Assembly (NCBI RefSeq): GCF_022811605.1
Contig: NZ_CP094533.1
Coordinates: 2,976,001 to 3,040,000, forward strand
Length of the DNA: 64,000 nt
Source of the DNA: Agromyces soli
Lineage (GTDB): Bacteria > Actinomycetota > Actinomycetes > Actinomycetales > Microbacteriaceae
Direction: 5' to 3'
The notes under the pieces were generated by a model, which saw only the letters and a list, made by a program, of their open reading frames with translations, had not been told where the DNA came from and searched no databases. Position numbers and translations under genes: made by a program. Positions within the stretch are counted from its first letter, which is position 1. Each line of letters opens with the position of its first letter. This document shows, piece by piece, positions 10,755 to 18,174 of this stretch.

Positions 10755-10760
10755 TAGGCT
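10755..10760 (+). promoter_or_regulatory. -10 element of leaderless APH-fold gene promoter
   Basis: TAGGCT ends 6 nt before ATG 10767, just after the uvrA-like stop codon. Confidence 0.6.
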
Positions 10761-10766
10761 CACGGA

Positions 10767-11492
10767 ATGAGCGAAGCGGCGAACGCCTCCCGATCTGCGA
10801 CGAGCGGGGTCGGCGAGGTACTCGCCGGCGGCAACATGGGCGAGGTGCTCCGCATCGGCGACACGGTCCGGCGCCCCGCGGGGGAGTGGACCCCGGCCGT
10901 GCAGCGACTTCTGGCGCTGCTGCGCGAGTCCGGGGTCGTCGGCATCCCCGAACCGCTCGGCCTGGACGAGCGCGGCCGCGAGATGCTCTCCTTCGTCGAG
11001 GGCGAGAATCTCGCGGCAGCCGATCCGGAGCTGCTCTGGTCGGAGCGGGTGCTGGTCGACGCAGGTAGGCTACTCAAGCGCATCCACGACGCGAGCGTGC
11101 CGCTCACCGGGGCTGATCTCGTCTGGCGCACCGCCGCGCGGGAGCCCGTCGAGGTCGTCTGCCACAACGATTTCGCCACGTACAACCTCATCGTGCGCGA
11201 CGACGAGCTCGTCGGAGCGATCGATTTCGATCTCGCTTCGCCGGGGCCTCGGATCTGGGATCTCGCGTACCTCGCCTACCGCATCGTCCCCTACGCCGCC
11301 GACGCGCCGGACACCGATGGTCTCGATCGAGCCGCCCGCCTCCGCAGCCTGCTCGACGCCTACGGGACGGATGCCTCGCCCCGGCAGGTGCTCGCCGTCG
11401 CCGCCGAGCGGCTCGACGAGCTCGAGGCGTTCACGCGCGACCGCGCCGCCGAGACCGGACGGGCGGATCTCCTCGAGCATGCCGCGATGTAG
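10767..11492 (+). CDS. Phosphotransferase of the APH/choline-kinase fold
   Basis: 241 residues with a kinase-like fold. The catalytic loop is CHNDFATYNLI (His-Asn-Asp with the trailing Asn) and the metal-binding segment is GAIDFDLASPGPRIWDLAYLA, both standard for aminoglycoside phosphotransferase-type enzymes. LLKRIHDASVP precedes the catalytic loop, as in the family. The substrate could be a drug, a small metabolite or a protein; nothing in the sequence decides. It has its own leaderless promoter right after the UvrA-like gene. Confidence 0.87.
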   Translation: MSEAANASRSATSGVGEVLAGGNMGEVLRIGDTVRRPAGEWTPAVQRLLALLRESGVVGIPEPLGLDERGREMLSFVEGENLAAADPELLWSERVLVDAGRLLKRIHDASVPLTGADLVWRTAAREPVEVVCHNDFATYNLIVRDDELVGAIDFDLASPGPRIWDLAYLAYRIVPYAADAPDTDGLDRAARLRSLLDAYGTDASPRQVLAVAAERLDELEAFTRDRAAETGRADLLEHAAM

Positions 11493-11556
11493 CGCGCAGA
11501 TGCCGCGGCCATCCGGTCCGGGCTCGGGGAGCGGGACTGAGCTGTGCCCGCCGGCC

Positions 11557-12069
11557 TCAGAGCCTGCGCGTCATCTGCGTGCGGCGGCCGTAGGCGTTGA
11601 GCCCGAGCGCCGCTTCGATGGCGAGCAGGCTGAGCTCGAAGTCCGTGGTCGGTTCGGTTTCGCGGAATCCGTGCCGGAGGTAGAACGGGCCATTCCAGGG
11701 CACGTCCGCGTAGGTGCGCAGCGTCAGGGCGGAGTATCCACGCGCCTTGGCCTCGTCCGCCGCCGCGTCGATGAGACTCCCGCCGACACCACGGCGTCCC
11801 TCGGTCGGGCGCACGGAGAGCTGTTCGAGATGCGCCTGCCCGGCGATCTCGAGCACCTGGGCGAAGCCGAGCACGTGCGCTGAGGCATCCGACTCCGATG
11901 CGGCGGCGACGAGGGTGAACCCGGGCGCCCCAGCGCGCGCAGCTGCGGACGTCGGCGGCGGCCAGTCCCGGGCCTCGAAGCGGTCCACGAACAGCTGATC
12001 GGCGTCGCGCTCGATCTGCTCGGTCGCGGCGAAATCTGAGCCGCCCGCGGCGCGAATGGTGAAGCTCAT
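11557..12069 (-). CDS. GNAT-family N-acetyltransferase
   Basis: 170 residues. The acetyl-CoA binding motif A is LEQLSVRPTEGRRGVGGSLI (Q/R-x-x-G-x-G/A), followed by DEAKARGYSALTLRTYADV and NGPFYLRHGFRE, the usual end of the fold. The acceptor is unknown. Start ATG 12069 follows a TAGCGT element by 6 nt, so the transcript is probably leaderless. Divergent from a small membrane-protein gene, with a perfect dyad in the shared control region. Confidence 0.88.
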   Translation of the reverse strand: MSFTIRAAGGSDFAATEQIERDADQLFVDRFEARDWPPPTSAAARAGAPGFTLVAAASESDASAHVLGFAQVLEIAGQAHLEQLSVRPTEGRRGVGGSLIDAAADEAKARGYSALTLRTYADVPWNGPFYLRHGFRETEPTTDFELSLLAIEAALGLNAYGRRTQMTRRL

Positions 12070-12075
12070 CCTCCG

Positions 12076-12081
12076 ACGCTA
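12076..12081 (-). promoter_or_regulatory. -10 element of leaderless GNAT promoter
   Basis: TAGCGT on the minus strand, 6 nt before ATG 12069. Confidence 0.6.
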
Positions 12082-12102
12082 TCGCGGCCGCCGAGCGAAT
12101 CG

Positions 12103-12122
12103 GAGAATGTGCTTCCATTCTC
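12103..12122. promoter_or_regulatory. Candidate operator between divergent promoters
   Basis: Perfect inverted repeat GAGAATG-N6-CATTCTC. It covers the -35 regions of both the GNAT gene (minus) and the small membrane-protein gene (plus). Function inferred from symmetry and position. Confidence 0.45.
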
Positions 12123-12153
12123 TGCACGCAGGGCGTATGCTCCTGCACACAGG
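12121..12153 (+). promoter_or_regulatory. Promoter with paired CTG-N4-CAG sites around the -10
   Basis: The -10 is TATGCT (12136-12141), 17 nt after TTCCAT (12113-12118). It is flanked by two near-identical 12-mers, TCTGCACGCAGG (12121-12132) and CCTGCACACAGG (12142-12153), exactly 21 bp apart; each contains a CTG-N4-CAG dyad. The arrangement suggests a repressor binding two turns of helix apart. Confidence 0.45.
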
Positions 12154-12167
12154 AACGGGGGAGCGGC

Positions 12168-12356
12168 ATGGAACTCATCTTCTGGCTCGGCGGATTCGTG
12201 GTTCTTCTCGCCGCCGGCACCGCCATGGTCACGGTCAGGTCGCGTCGCAGCCGCACCCGCGCCGGCGACGCAGACGCGACCATCGCGGGGGAGCGGTCGC
12301 ACAGCGACGCACTCGCGGCCGCTCATACCGCCGGTCAGGCACTCGGCCCGCATTGA
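12168..12356 (+). CDS. Small single-pass membrane protein, function unknown
   Basis: 62 residues: an N-terminal transmembrane helix (about residues 4-22), then a strongly basic juxtamembrane patch (RSRRSRTR) and an Ala/His-rich tail, probably cytoplasmic by the positive-inside rule. I do not recognise a family. A GGGGGAG ribosome site sits 5 nt before ATG 12168. The stop overlaps the TTG start of the next gene as TTGA, so the two are co-translated. The promoter carries paired dyads, which argues that this is a real, regulated gene. Confidence 0.6.
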   Translation: MELIFWLGGFVVLLAAGTAMVTVRSRRSRTRAGDADATIAGERSHSDALAAAHTAGQALGPH

Positions 12357-12694
12357 GCGAGCCCGGATCCCTGCTCGTCTCGGCGAGCTACGTCTTCGCG
12401 AGCCTCGAGCGCGCGCGAGAAGCGGGCTACGACGCCCGGGTGCACCATCTCGTGGACCTGGAGCGAGTGCCGGGCGAGGATTGGCGAGAACGCCAGCGCC
12501 GACTGGACGAGGTGCTCGGGGATGCCGCCCGAGCGGCGGTCGGCCTTCAGCTACCGGCGGGCGGCGACGGGATCGAGCTCGTGCTGCGCATCAGCTTCAT
12601 CTCCGAGGGCAGCGAGCAGCTCGGATACGCACTCACCAGCGAGTTCCTGCGAGAGTGGTCCGCACTCGGCGGAGCCATCCACATCGACAACTGA
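12353..12694 (+). CDS. Hypothetical protein, C-terminus resembling DUF4279
   Basis: 113 residues from TTG 12353, which overlaps the preceding stop as TTGA. The N-terminal half reads like an alpha/beta fold (SASYVFASLERAREAGYDAR). The C-terminal half, IELVLRISFISEGSE followed by LTSEFLREWSALGGAIHIDN, resembles the end of DUF4279 proteins, which are often found among polymorphic-toxin immunity genes. That resemblance is from memory and tentative. Second gene of the two-gene unit with the small membrane protein. Confidence 0.55.
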   Translation: MSEPGSLLVSASYVFASLERAREAGYDARVHHLVDLERVPGEDWRERQRRLDEVLGDAARAAVGLQLPAGGDGIELVLRISFISEGSEQLGYALTSEFLREWSALGGAIHIDN

Positions 12695-12710
12695 GTGCAC
12701 ATGCGCGGCG

Positions 12711-13232
12711 TCAGTCGTCGCTGGCGACGAGGAGATACAGGGCTCCCGAGCGTCGATCGATCGTGACGAACTCGTGAAACCCGAGATTTCCGGTAACGCA
12801 GCCGTACTCGTGCAGGAAGTCGTCCGACGGGTTCCTGAGCCGGTAGACCCGCCCCGAACGCAAGATCTCGTACACCGGTTCGAGACGCTCGTGCACCTCC
12901 GGCGGCTGGCGATACTCCGGATCGCGCCAGTCCTGGTCGTCGACCCAGGTTCGAATCACCGACCGGGCAAGCTCTGCACTCGTCTCGGAGAATCGCCCCT
13001 GGTGAATCGCCCCGAGGTACCAACGACCGTGAATGACCGGTGGATCGACCATTTCCTCACCGTCGAAGGGAGACGCGTAGTCGTGCCCGTATCCCGGGCT
13101 CGAGATCAGCAGTTCGAGCAACTCGCGGTCCGACTTCGAGGCGTCGAGCTCGAACCGAATCGACTGCACCCACATGAAGGTCAAACGATCCAGATGCACG
13201 ACGTCCCAGCCGGTGATGCGCAGCGCTGCCAT
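12711..13232 (-). CDS. Hypothetical protein
   Basis: 173 residues from ATG 13232, chosen because TACATT ends 6 nt upstream; an earlier in-frame ATG would add 21 residues without support. No membrane segment. Notable stretches are TFMWVQSIRFELDASKS, PVIHGRWYLGAIHQ and the C-terminal FHEFVTIDRRSGALYLLVASDD. A similar VASDD ending occurs, as far as I recall, in other actinobacterial orphans, but I know of no assigned function. Base composition is visibly less GC-rich than in the flanking core genes, consistent with acquired DNA. Convergent with the DUF4279-like gene. Confidence 0.6.
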   Translation of the reverse strand: MAALRITGWDVVHLDRLTFMWVQSIRFELDASKSDRELLELLISSPGYGHDYASPFDGEEMVDPPVIHGRWYLGAIHQGRFSETSAELARSVIRTWVDDQDWRDPEYRQPPEVHERLEPVYEILRSGRVYRLRNPSDDFLHEYGCVTGNLGFHEFVTIDRRSGALYLLVASDD

Positions 13233-13525
13233 TCGACGAATGTACCCGCGCTGGCCCAGCATCGACCCACACTCCGCTGCGCCGATAATGCACATTATGT
13301 CCGATTAGAGGGCCGACCGTCTCGGCGTTGCAGCAACCTGCTCCCCACTTCCCCGGGCTGGCAACTCGCAGGCACGAGAATCCGTCAACCATCTCGTCCA
13401 TGCAGCGTGGAAGGCGAGAGCCGAGGAACGTCACGCTCAGCGACACCGATCCAGGGCACGACGCCTCGAGTGTGCGCGAGTCACTGCGGCCGTGGAGCAT
13501 CTTGACGCTGGAGTGGAAGCGCTTG
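13233..13525. other. Intergenic stretch without a supported gene
   Basis: About 290 bp between two minus-strand genes. It holds the leaderless promoter of the downstream gene near 13240. A short plus-strand reading frame crosses it, but lacks a ribosome site and recognisable content. It is relatively AT-rich for this genome around 13285-13310. Confidence 0.5.
13239..13244 (-). promoter_or_regulatory. -10 element of leaderless promoter
   Basis: TACATT on the minus strand, 6 nt before ATG 13232. Confidence 0.5.
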
Positions 13526-14194
13526 TCAGGCCGCCGTTCGCCACCGGCGCAGCGGCGGGAGCAGATGCATCGTGGCGAATGCGAGCACCACCAGCGACGG
13601 TAGGAAGACTCGCGTGTCGGGTCCGTAGCCGTCTGTCGCGGGCCACTCGGCTGTCTCGGCGTAGTGGACCGGACCCGCGTCGCCCACGACGAAGGAGAGC
13701 AGGAGTCCAACCGCAGCGAGCCCGAACAGCGCGAGTGCCCAGAGCGCGTGTCGAAACCACCACCGGCGCGCCGACTCAGCGATCCGGAGCGGGAGGCCAA
13801 CGAGGAAGGCTCCGATCGTGAGCTGAGCGGAGAGGTACGCGAACCCGATGACCTGCAAGCCCTCCGTGTAGGCGCCGCCGATGACGGTCCACGCGGCGAT
13901 CACCACGTAGGTGATCAGACCAGTGAGAAACACCTGGACCGGGAGCAGAGCCCATGCCAACGAGGTGAACTTCGAGGCTCGCGGCTCACTGGCCGCCCGA
14001 GGCGAATCTCCTGGATCTGTCCTTGGACGGGGTGCCTTGCGAAGGTCCATCTTCATGGCGGTCTCGACGAGCTTGAACTCGGTCTCGGACCAGTCGGCTC
14101 CATCCCACCAACGCAGCATGTCGTTCGCGATCGGATCGACGTACCAGCCTGGAGCAGCGGATTCGTGGGGCGGAGGCAGCGGATGCACAGGCAC
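13526..14194 (-). CDS. DUF2510-domain membrane protein
   Basis: 222 residues. The N-terminus carries the DUF2510 signature APGWYVDPIANDMLRWWDGADW. After a polar linker follow about four or five hydrophobic helices (WALLPVQVFLTGLITYVVIAAW, VIGFAYLSAQLTIGAFLVGL, ALWALALFGLAAVGLLLSFVVG, VFLPSLVVLAFATMHLL). DUF2510 is a common tag on actinobacterial membrane and secreted proteins and does not define a job. Start GTG 14194 has no clear ribosome site; GTG 14188 is an alternative. It lies in the accessory stretch and shares its domain type with the protein at 15365-16105. Confidence 0.75.
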   Translation of the reverse strand: MPVHPLPPPHESAAPGWYVDPIANDMLRWWDGADWSETEFKLVETAMKMDLRKAPRPRTDPGDSPRAASEPRASKFTSLAWALLPVQVFLTGLITYVVIAAWTVIGGAYTEGLQVIGFAYLSAQLTIGAFLVGLPLRIAESARRWWFRHALWALALFGLAAVGLLLSFVVGDAGPVHYAETAEWPATDGYGPDTRVFLPSLVVLAFATMHLLPPLRRWRTAA

Positions 14195-14272
14195 ATCATC
14201 GCACCCGCTCTGTCCAATGGATCATGCCGGCGCCAGCCCCCTCCCCCTCATCCCCAAGCGCACGGAGTGCCA

Positions 14273-14749
14273 TCAACGGCGACGGTCGCTCGGATCCGCC
14301 GGTACGCGATGCTCGGTGAGGGCGGAGAACGTGACTTCGTACTCACCGTCGGGCCAGAGCAGGACCCGGTGCACGAATCGACCATCCGGTTGGACGTCGA
14401 TCTCGTCGTAGTGGATCTCGACTCCCGGCCCCGTCAGGGACAGCTCCTCACCATCACGACCCGCTTCCAGCCGCACTTCGGCGTCCACGAACGTGAGCTC
14501 GATGAACGAGTAGCCCACCTGGAGATCCCCGATGAGCGCCCGCATCGCGAGGCTGCCGTCCGTTCCGTGCTCGAACGAGTGGATCTGCGCATCGTGGAGG
14601 TTGATCCCGTCCAGCAGAAGCTCGGCCCCGCCGCTCAGTCTCGGACGAACTTCGGCGCAGTGCCGGCGATAGGCACGCAGGTGCGCCTCCCACTCCTCGT
14701 CGTCGAGTCCACCGGTGGCCCAAGCTCGCGTCAGCCAGTTCATCGTCAC
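14273..14749 (-). CDS. Hypothetical protein
   Basis: 158 residues from GTG 14749, which follows a TACCGT element by 6 nt; ATG 14743 lies two codons later. Soluble, acidic. A region near residue 50 (LLLDGINLHDAQIHSFEH) leads into a beta-rich half (SFIELTFVDAEVRLEAGRDG, GVEIHYDEIDVQPDGRFVHRV). I do not recognise the family. The layout is reminiscent of small immunity-type beta proteins, which is only an impression. The upstream neighbour on the same strand (14810-15229) is of similar size and also beta-rich. Confidence 0.6.
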   Translation of the reverse strand: MTMNWLTRAWATGGLDDEEWEAHLRAYRRHCAEVRPRLSGGAELLLDGINLHDAQIHSFEHGTDGSLAMRALIGDLQVGYSFIELTFVDAEVRLEAGRDGEELSLTGPGVEIHYDEIDVQPDGRFVHRVLLWPDGEYEVTFSALTEHRVPADPSDRRR

Positions 14750-14755
14750 GCGTGA

Positions 14756-14761
14756 ACGGTA
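14756..14761 (-). promoter_or_regulatory. -10 element of leaderless promoter
   Basis: TACCGT on the minus strand, 6 nt before GTG 14749; it decides the start codon. Confidence 0.5.
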
Positions 14762-14809
14762 CACGTTGTCCGGGCGGACTCGCGCCAGAACTCCCACGGA
14801 TCCGCTGCC

Positions 14810-15229
14810 TCACGCGAGATGGGCGAAGGCATCCTCCCCCGGCCGCCAGACCATCCAGCCGCCATCGCTCAAGCCCCGAAGCAGCGCGATCTCCACCACG
14901 ACCTCGTCCGGACTGGGGTCGATCCGCACGATTCCCGTGTCGAGAACGATACGGATCCCCGCGCCGATCGAATCACTCGCCTCGAGCACGGTGCCGGGGG
15001 CGAGTCGCCGGACGGCATCGGCGTATCCCAGATCCGGCTCGCGCCAAACCCGACCACGCGCTTCGACGGTCGGCCAGACGAAGCAGCTGAGCACCGGAGA
15101 CTCCTCCACCCCCGGGGATCCATCGAAGCGGAACTGCATGTAGTCGTTCAGTACGAACTCGATCGAGCCCAAGCGATCGCCGATCAGCTCTGAGAGCGGC
15201 TGCGCGGGCACCGGCTTCCGCATCGGCAT
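14810..15229 (-). CDS. Hypothetical protein
   Basis: 139 residues from ATG 15229 (GGGGAG ribosome site); ATG 15223 two codons later is equally possible. Beta-rich and soluble: IGDRLGSIEFVLNDYMQFRF, then SCFVWPTVEARGRVW, and IGAGIRIVLDTGIVRIDPSP, ending GGWMVWRPGEDAFAHLA. No known motif. A member of the cluster of small orphan proteins between 12.1 and 16.6 kb. It is divergent from the DUF2510/DUF4328 membrane gene, with which it shares a 135-bp control region. Confidence 0.6.
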   Translation of the reverse strand: MPMRKPVPAQPLSELIGDRLGSIEFVLNDYMQFRFDGSPGVEESPVLSCFVWPTVEARGRVWREPDLGYADAVRRLAPGTVLEASDSIGAGIRIVLDTGIVRIDPSPDEVVVEIALLRGLSDGGWMVWRPGEDAFAHLA

Positions 15230-15364
15230 CCCCTCTCCCCGGTCGTTGCGACCTGGGCTTCGCAAAGGTTCCCATGATCGGTCGCTGCTCACTAGAGTGA
15301 CAGCATCGAGCGGACAGTTCCGTCCGAATCGCTCATCTGACTGAAGAACCCGAAGGATCCACCG

Positions 15365-16105
15365 ATGACGACGACCCCTGCGGCGACTCCCCCAGGCTGG
15401 TACCCCGCACCCGACGGCTCGGGAACCTCCTGGTGGTGGGACGGTGGGCAGTGGGTGCAGCCGCCCCAGGTGCCCGCCGCTGCGAACCCCACCACCCTTG
15501 CCCGGCTGGCGCTCGCCACCCAGATCCTCCTCGTCGCGGGCGGCGCGGTGGCCGCGACGACCATCGCCGTCGAGGGATACGGGGTGGGGGTCGCCAGTGA
15601 CTATCTGAACGGCAATGACACGTCCATCGCCCTGTTCGACCTGTACGACCAAGGCACGCTCGTGGGCAGCATCGCCGCCATCGTGGCGACGATCGCGACC
15701 GCGGTGCTGTGGGCGGTCTGGCAGTTCCACGCCGCGAAGCACGTCGCAGGCCAGACTCGGCGCACCCCTGGGTGGCACGCCGGATCGTGGTTCATTCCGA
15801 TCGTGTGCTGGTGGTTCCCGTACCAGAACATCTCGGACCTCTGGCGCGCGATCGGGCGAGTGCGTCCCACCTGGCAGATCGCCTGGTGGGTGCTATGGCT
15901 CGCGGGGAGCGCTGTGTCACAGCTCTCGTCCCGCGTCTACCTCGCCGCCGAGGATCTTGAGCAGCTGCGGATCTCGATGTGGCTGAGTATCGTGGGCGAG
16001 CTGCTGACGCTCGCCGCGGTGCCCCTCGCCTGCCTGATCGTGCGCGGCATCACTCAGGGCATCGTGCAGCGCGCCGCGACGCCGGCGCACACGCTCGTCG
16101 CGTGA
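15365..16105 (+). CDS. DUF2510 / DUF4328 membrane protein
   Basis: 246 residues. DUF2510 tag at the start (PGWYPAPDGSGTSWWWDGGQW), then a DUF4328 region with four hydrophobic helices and the family motif RTPGWHAGSWFIPIVCWWFP followed by YQNISDLWRA. DUF4328 proteins are polytopic and of unknown function. Start ATG 15365 has GAAGGA 8 nt upstream. A TAGAGT hexamer at 15294-15299 could be its -10. The stop codon overlaps the GTG start of the next gene as GTGA. Confidence 0.85.
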   Translation: MTTTPAATPPGWYPAPDGSGTSWWWDGGQWVQPPQVPAAANPTTLARLALATQILLVAGGAVAATTIAVEGYGVGVASDYLNGNDTSIALFDLYDQGTLVGSIAAIVATIATAVLWAVWQFHAAKHVAGQTRRTPGWHAGSWFIPIVCWWFPYQNISDLWRAIGRVRPTWQIAWWVLWLAGSAVSQLSSRVYLAAEDLEQLRISMWLSIVGELLTLAAVPLACLIVRGITQGIVQRAATPAHTLVA

Positions 16106-16566
16106 GCGGGCCTCGGGTCAACGTGCACGCACTGCTCGAGGCCTTCGGGCCGGAAGCCGGTGCGCTCCCCGACTGCTACGCGGAGGGGTCGGCGGCGAGC
16201 GACTGGCCGCTGCTCGTCGATGCGTTCCGTCAGACCGGCTGGGTGGTGCGGTGGAACTCCGACGGGTCGCCCGTGCTCGCCGAGACGGCGGCGTCGAGGC
16301 TCGCGGATGGGGACTCGATCCGCGTGCACCCGACCTCGTCGGTTCAGGTGAACTTCTTCGACTGGGGCGAGGTCGCGTTCGACTTCGACCTTCGCGAGCT
16401 CACGGATCAGTCCGCAGCAGACGCCGTCTGCGACGTCATCACTCTCGTCGGTACCGCTCTCGGCCGTGACGTGCGGGCGTTCGGCGAGGGCGACACCAAC
16501 AACGCCGCGCTCTGCTTCAGCGTGACTGATCAGCGAATCGGCCTCAGACCGTCGACTGCCGGCTGA
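16102..16566 (+). CDS. Hypothetical protein co-translated with the DUF4328 protein
   Basis: 154 residues from GTG 16102, overlapping the upstream stop as GTGA. It looks soluble, with alternating strands and helices: ALLEAFGPEAGALPDCYAEG, SDWPLLVDAFRQTGWVVRW, VQVNFFDWGEVAFDFDLREL and AVCDVITLVGTALGRDV. No family recognised. Co-translation with a membrane protein suggests that the two act together. The last 37 bp overlap the 3' end of the convergent GNAT gene at 16530-17063. Confidence 0.6.
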   Translation: MSGPRVNVHALLEAFGPEAGALPDCYAEGSAASDWPLLVDAFRQTGWVVRWNSDGSPVLAETAASRLADGDSIRVHPTSSVQVNFFDWGEVAFDFDLRELTDQSAADAVCDVITLVGTALGRDVRAFGEGDTNNAALCFSVTDQRIGLRPSTAG

Positions 16567-17063
16567 TCGTCCGAGCGCTCACGCTCGCCCAGCGGCTTGC
16601 GCATCTGCTGCGTCACCACCGCGTAGCCGCTCGAGGCGTAGAGCCCGAGCGCCACCGTGTTGCTGCCGAACACGTTGAGCTCGAGGGCATCCGCTCCGGC
16701 CTCCCTCGTCGCCTGTTCGACGGCCGTGAGCAGGGCTCGACCGAAGCCGGCACCGCGTCGTTCCTCGAGGATCTCGAAGGCATAGAGAAAGGCGACGCCC
16801 TGCGTCCCGCGAGGGTGATCCAGACTGACCCATGCCCGACCCACCGGCTCGCCGACCGGGTCGATCCCGAGCAGCAGGAGCATCCGCTCGGTCTCGAGCC
16901 CGTCCGGGAGCAGCCCGGCGTTCTCAGCACGGGCGCGCTCGACCGCGCCATCCGCGAGCCAGGCCCCGCTCGCGACCTGTTCGGTCGCGTACTCCTCGGC
17001 GATCGCCGACTGCCAGGCCTCGTACTCCTCGGGCGTCATCGCCCGCACAGTCACCGTGCGCAT
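16530..17063 (-). CDS. GNAT-family N-acetyltransferase
   Basis: 177 residues. Motif A is YAFEILEERRGAGFGRALL (R-G-A-G-F-G-R), followed by GADALELNVFGSNTVALGLY and SSGYAVVTQQMRKPLG, the family's usual close. Start ATG 17063 is chosen because the domain begins with MRTVTVRAMTPEEYEAW; an ATG 19 codons earlier would lie inside the neighbouring gene. It starts 10 nt after the stop of a second GNAT gene on the same strand, so the two form a tandem unit. The acceptor is unknown. Confidence 0.88.
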   Translation of the reverse strand: MRTVTVRAMTPEEYEAWQSAIAEEYATEQVASGAWLADGAVERARAENAGLLPDGLETERMLLLLGIDPVGEPVGRAWVSLDHPRGTQGVAFLYAFEILEERRGAGFGRALLTAVEQATREAGADALELNVFGSNTVALGLYASSGYAVVTQQMRKPLGERERSDDQPAVDGLRPIR

Positions 17064-17073
17064 CGCCCCATCG

Positions 17074-17580
17074 TCACACACCCGGCCCGCGGAACACCCA
17101 CACTCCCGAGTCTTCGACATGACCGCGGGGATACTCGAAGGCTTCGACCCCGATGAGCTCGAAGCCCACCTTGCGGCAGATGGCGCCCGAGGCCTCGTTC
17201 GTCATGCGGGGGTACGCGTAGATCGCGACCGCAGGGTCGTGACGACGCACCTCCGCGATGAGGGCGCGAAGCGCACCGGTCGCGATGCCCCGGCCCTGAT
17301 AGCCCGATTCCACGGCCCATCCCGCCTCGACTGCCGCCTCGCCGTGGTGCTCGTGCGGCCAGTAGCCGATGGATCCGACGCCTTCAGGGTGTCCGTCGAT
17401 CACGATGCGGAACATTCGGGCGGTGCCGTCGCGCCATTCGCTCAGGTATCGCTCGTGGCGGCGTTCGACCGCCTCCGGCGTCTCCGGGCCGCCCAGGTGA
17501 GCCGTCATCTCCGCCGTGTTGCTGCGCTGCAGCGTGGCGAGATCGGCGTCGGACCAGCGTTGCAGTCGCACCTCAGTCAT
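17074..17580 (-). CDS. GNAT-family N-acetyltransferase (RimJ/RimL-like)
   Basis: 168 residues. The motif A region is AGWAVESGYQGRGIATGAL (Q-G-R-G-I-A), then ALIAEVRRHDPAVAIYAYPR, and ASGAICRKVGFELIGVE with the N/A-x-x-S-x-x-x-x-x-K-x-G-F pattern typical of RimJ/RimL-type acetyltransferases. Start ATG 17580. First of two tandem GNAT genes; divergent from the DUF1990 gene. Confidence 0.88.
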   Translation of the reverse strand: MTEVRLQRWSDADLATLQRSNTAEMTAHLGGPETPEAVERRHERYLSEWRDGTARMFRIVIDGHPEGVGSIGYWPHEHHGEAAVEAGWAVESGYQGRGIATGALRALIAEVRRHDPAVAIYAYPRMTNEASGAICRKVGFELIGVEAFEYPRGHVEDSGVWVFRGPGV

Positions 17581-17635
17581 GGCGCCAGTGAATCACCGAC
17601 CACCGACACTGCATGGAAGCGAGCGGAGGCCCGAG

Positions 17636-17641
17636 TAGCCT
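17636..17641 (+). promoter_or_regulatory. -10 element of DUF1990 gene
   Basis: TAGCCT, giving a short leader that carries the AAGGGAG ribosome site at 17660-17666. Confidence 0.5.
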
Positions 17642-17672
17642 GTCCAGACGCACGCGCAGAAGGGAGATGGGA

Positions 17673-18164
17673 ATGCGGCCTGACGATGACCCTCCCCCGT
17701 CACTCCTCAACGACCTCACGGCGCGTGCCGGCTTCGACTCCAGCGAGGTCTCCCGCACCATCGGCGATGGGGACGCCCTCTGGCATCGCGCCGCAGTGGA
17801 TCTGCTCCGCTGGCGAGTGAAGACGCGCAGCGGCTTTCGCGTGCCGGGCGGGGCGGTCGCCACCCCAGGGGCACGCCTCGTCATCCGCGCCGGCCTGCTG
17901 CGCTGGAGCGTCGACGAGCCGGTCGAGGTCATCGCCGTCGTCGACGAGCCCGACCGGGTGGGCTTCGCCTACGTCACGAGGCCGGGCCATCCGCTCGAGG
18001 GCGAGGAGGCGTTCGTGCTCGATCGCACCGCCGACGGCGCGATCACCCTCACCGTCAGATCGCGATCCCGCGCGGCGCCGCAGGGTACGTGGCGGCGCGC
18101 CTACCCACTGCTGCGCATCGCCCAGCGCGTCACGAGGTGGCGCTATCTTCGCGCACTCCGCTGA
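17673..18164 (+). CDS. DUF1990-family protein
   Basis: 163 residues matching the DUF1990 (UPF0548) pattern: an RTIGDGDALWHRAAVDLLRW segment, the VIAVVDEPDRVGFAYVTRPG stretch with PGHPLEGEEAFVL, and a C-terminal basic helix. Function is unknown; the core resembles lipid-binding SRPBCC folds, which is tentative. Start ATG 17673 is preferred over ATG 17667 because the ribosome site ends directly at 17666 and needs the 6-nt spacing. Confidence 0.82.
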   Translation: MRPDDDPPPSLLNDLTARAGFDSSEVSRTIGDGDALWHRAAVDLLRWRVKTRSGFRVPGGAVATPGARLVIRAGLLRWSVDEPVEVIAVVDEPDRVGFAYVTRPGHPLEGEEAFVLDRTADGAITLTVRSRSRAAPQGTWRRAYPLLRIAQRVTRWRYLRALR

Positions 18165-18174
18165 GCGCGCCAGC

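Noticed and set aside
13328..13603. Plus-strand short gene in the gap before the DUF2510 gene
   Set aside because: No ribosome site or -10 element at the start and it runs into the convergent coding sequence.
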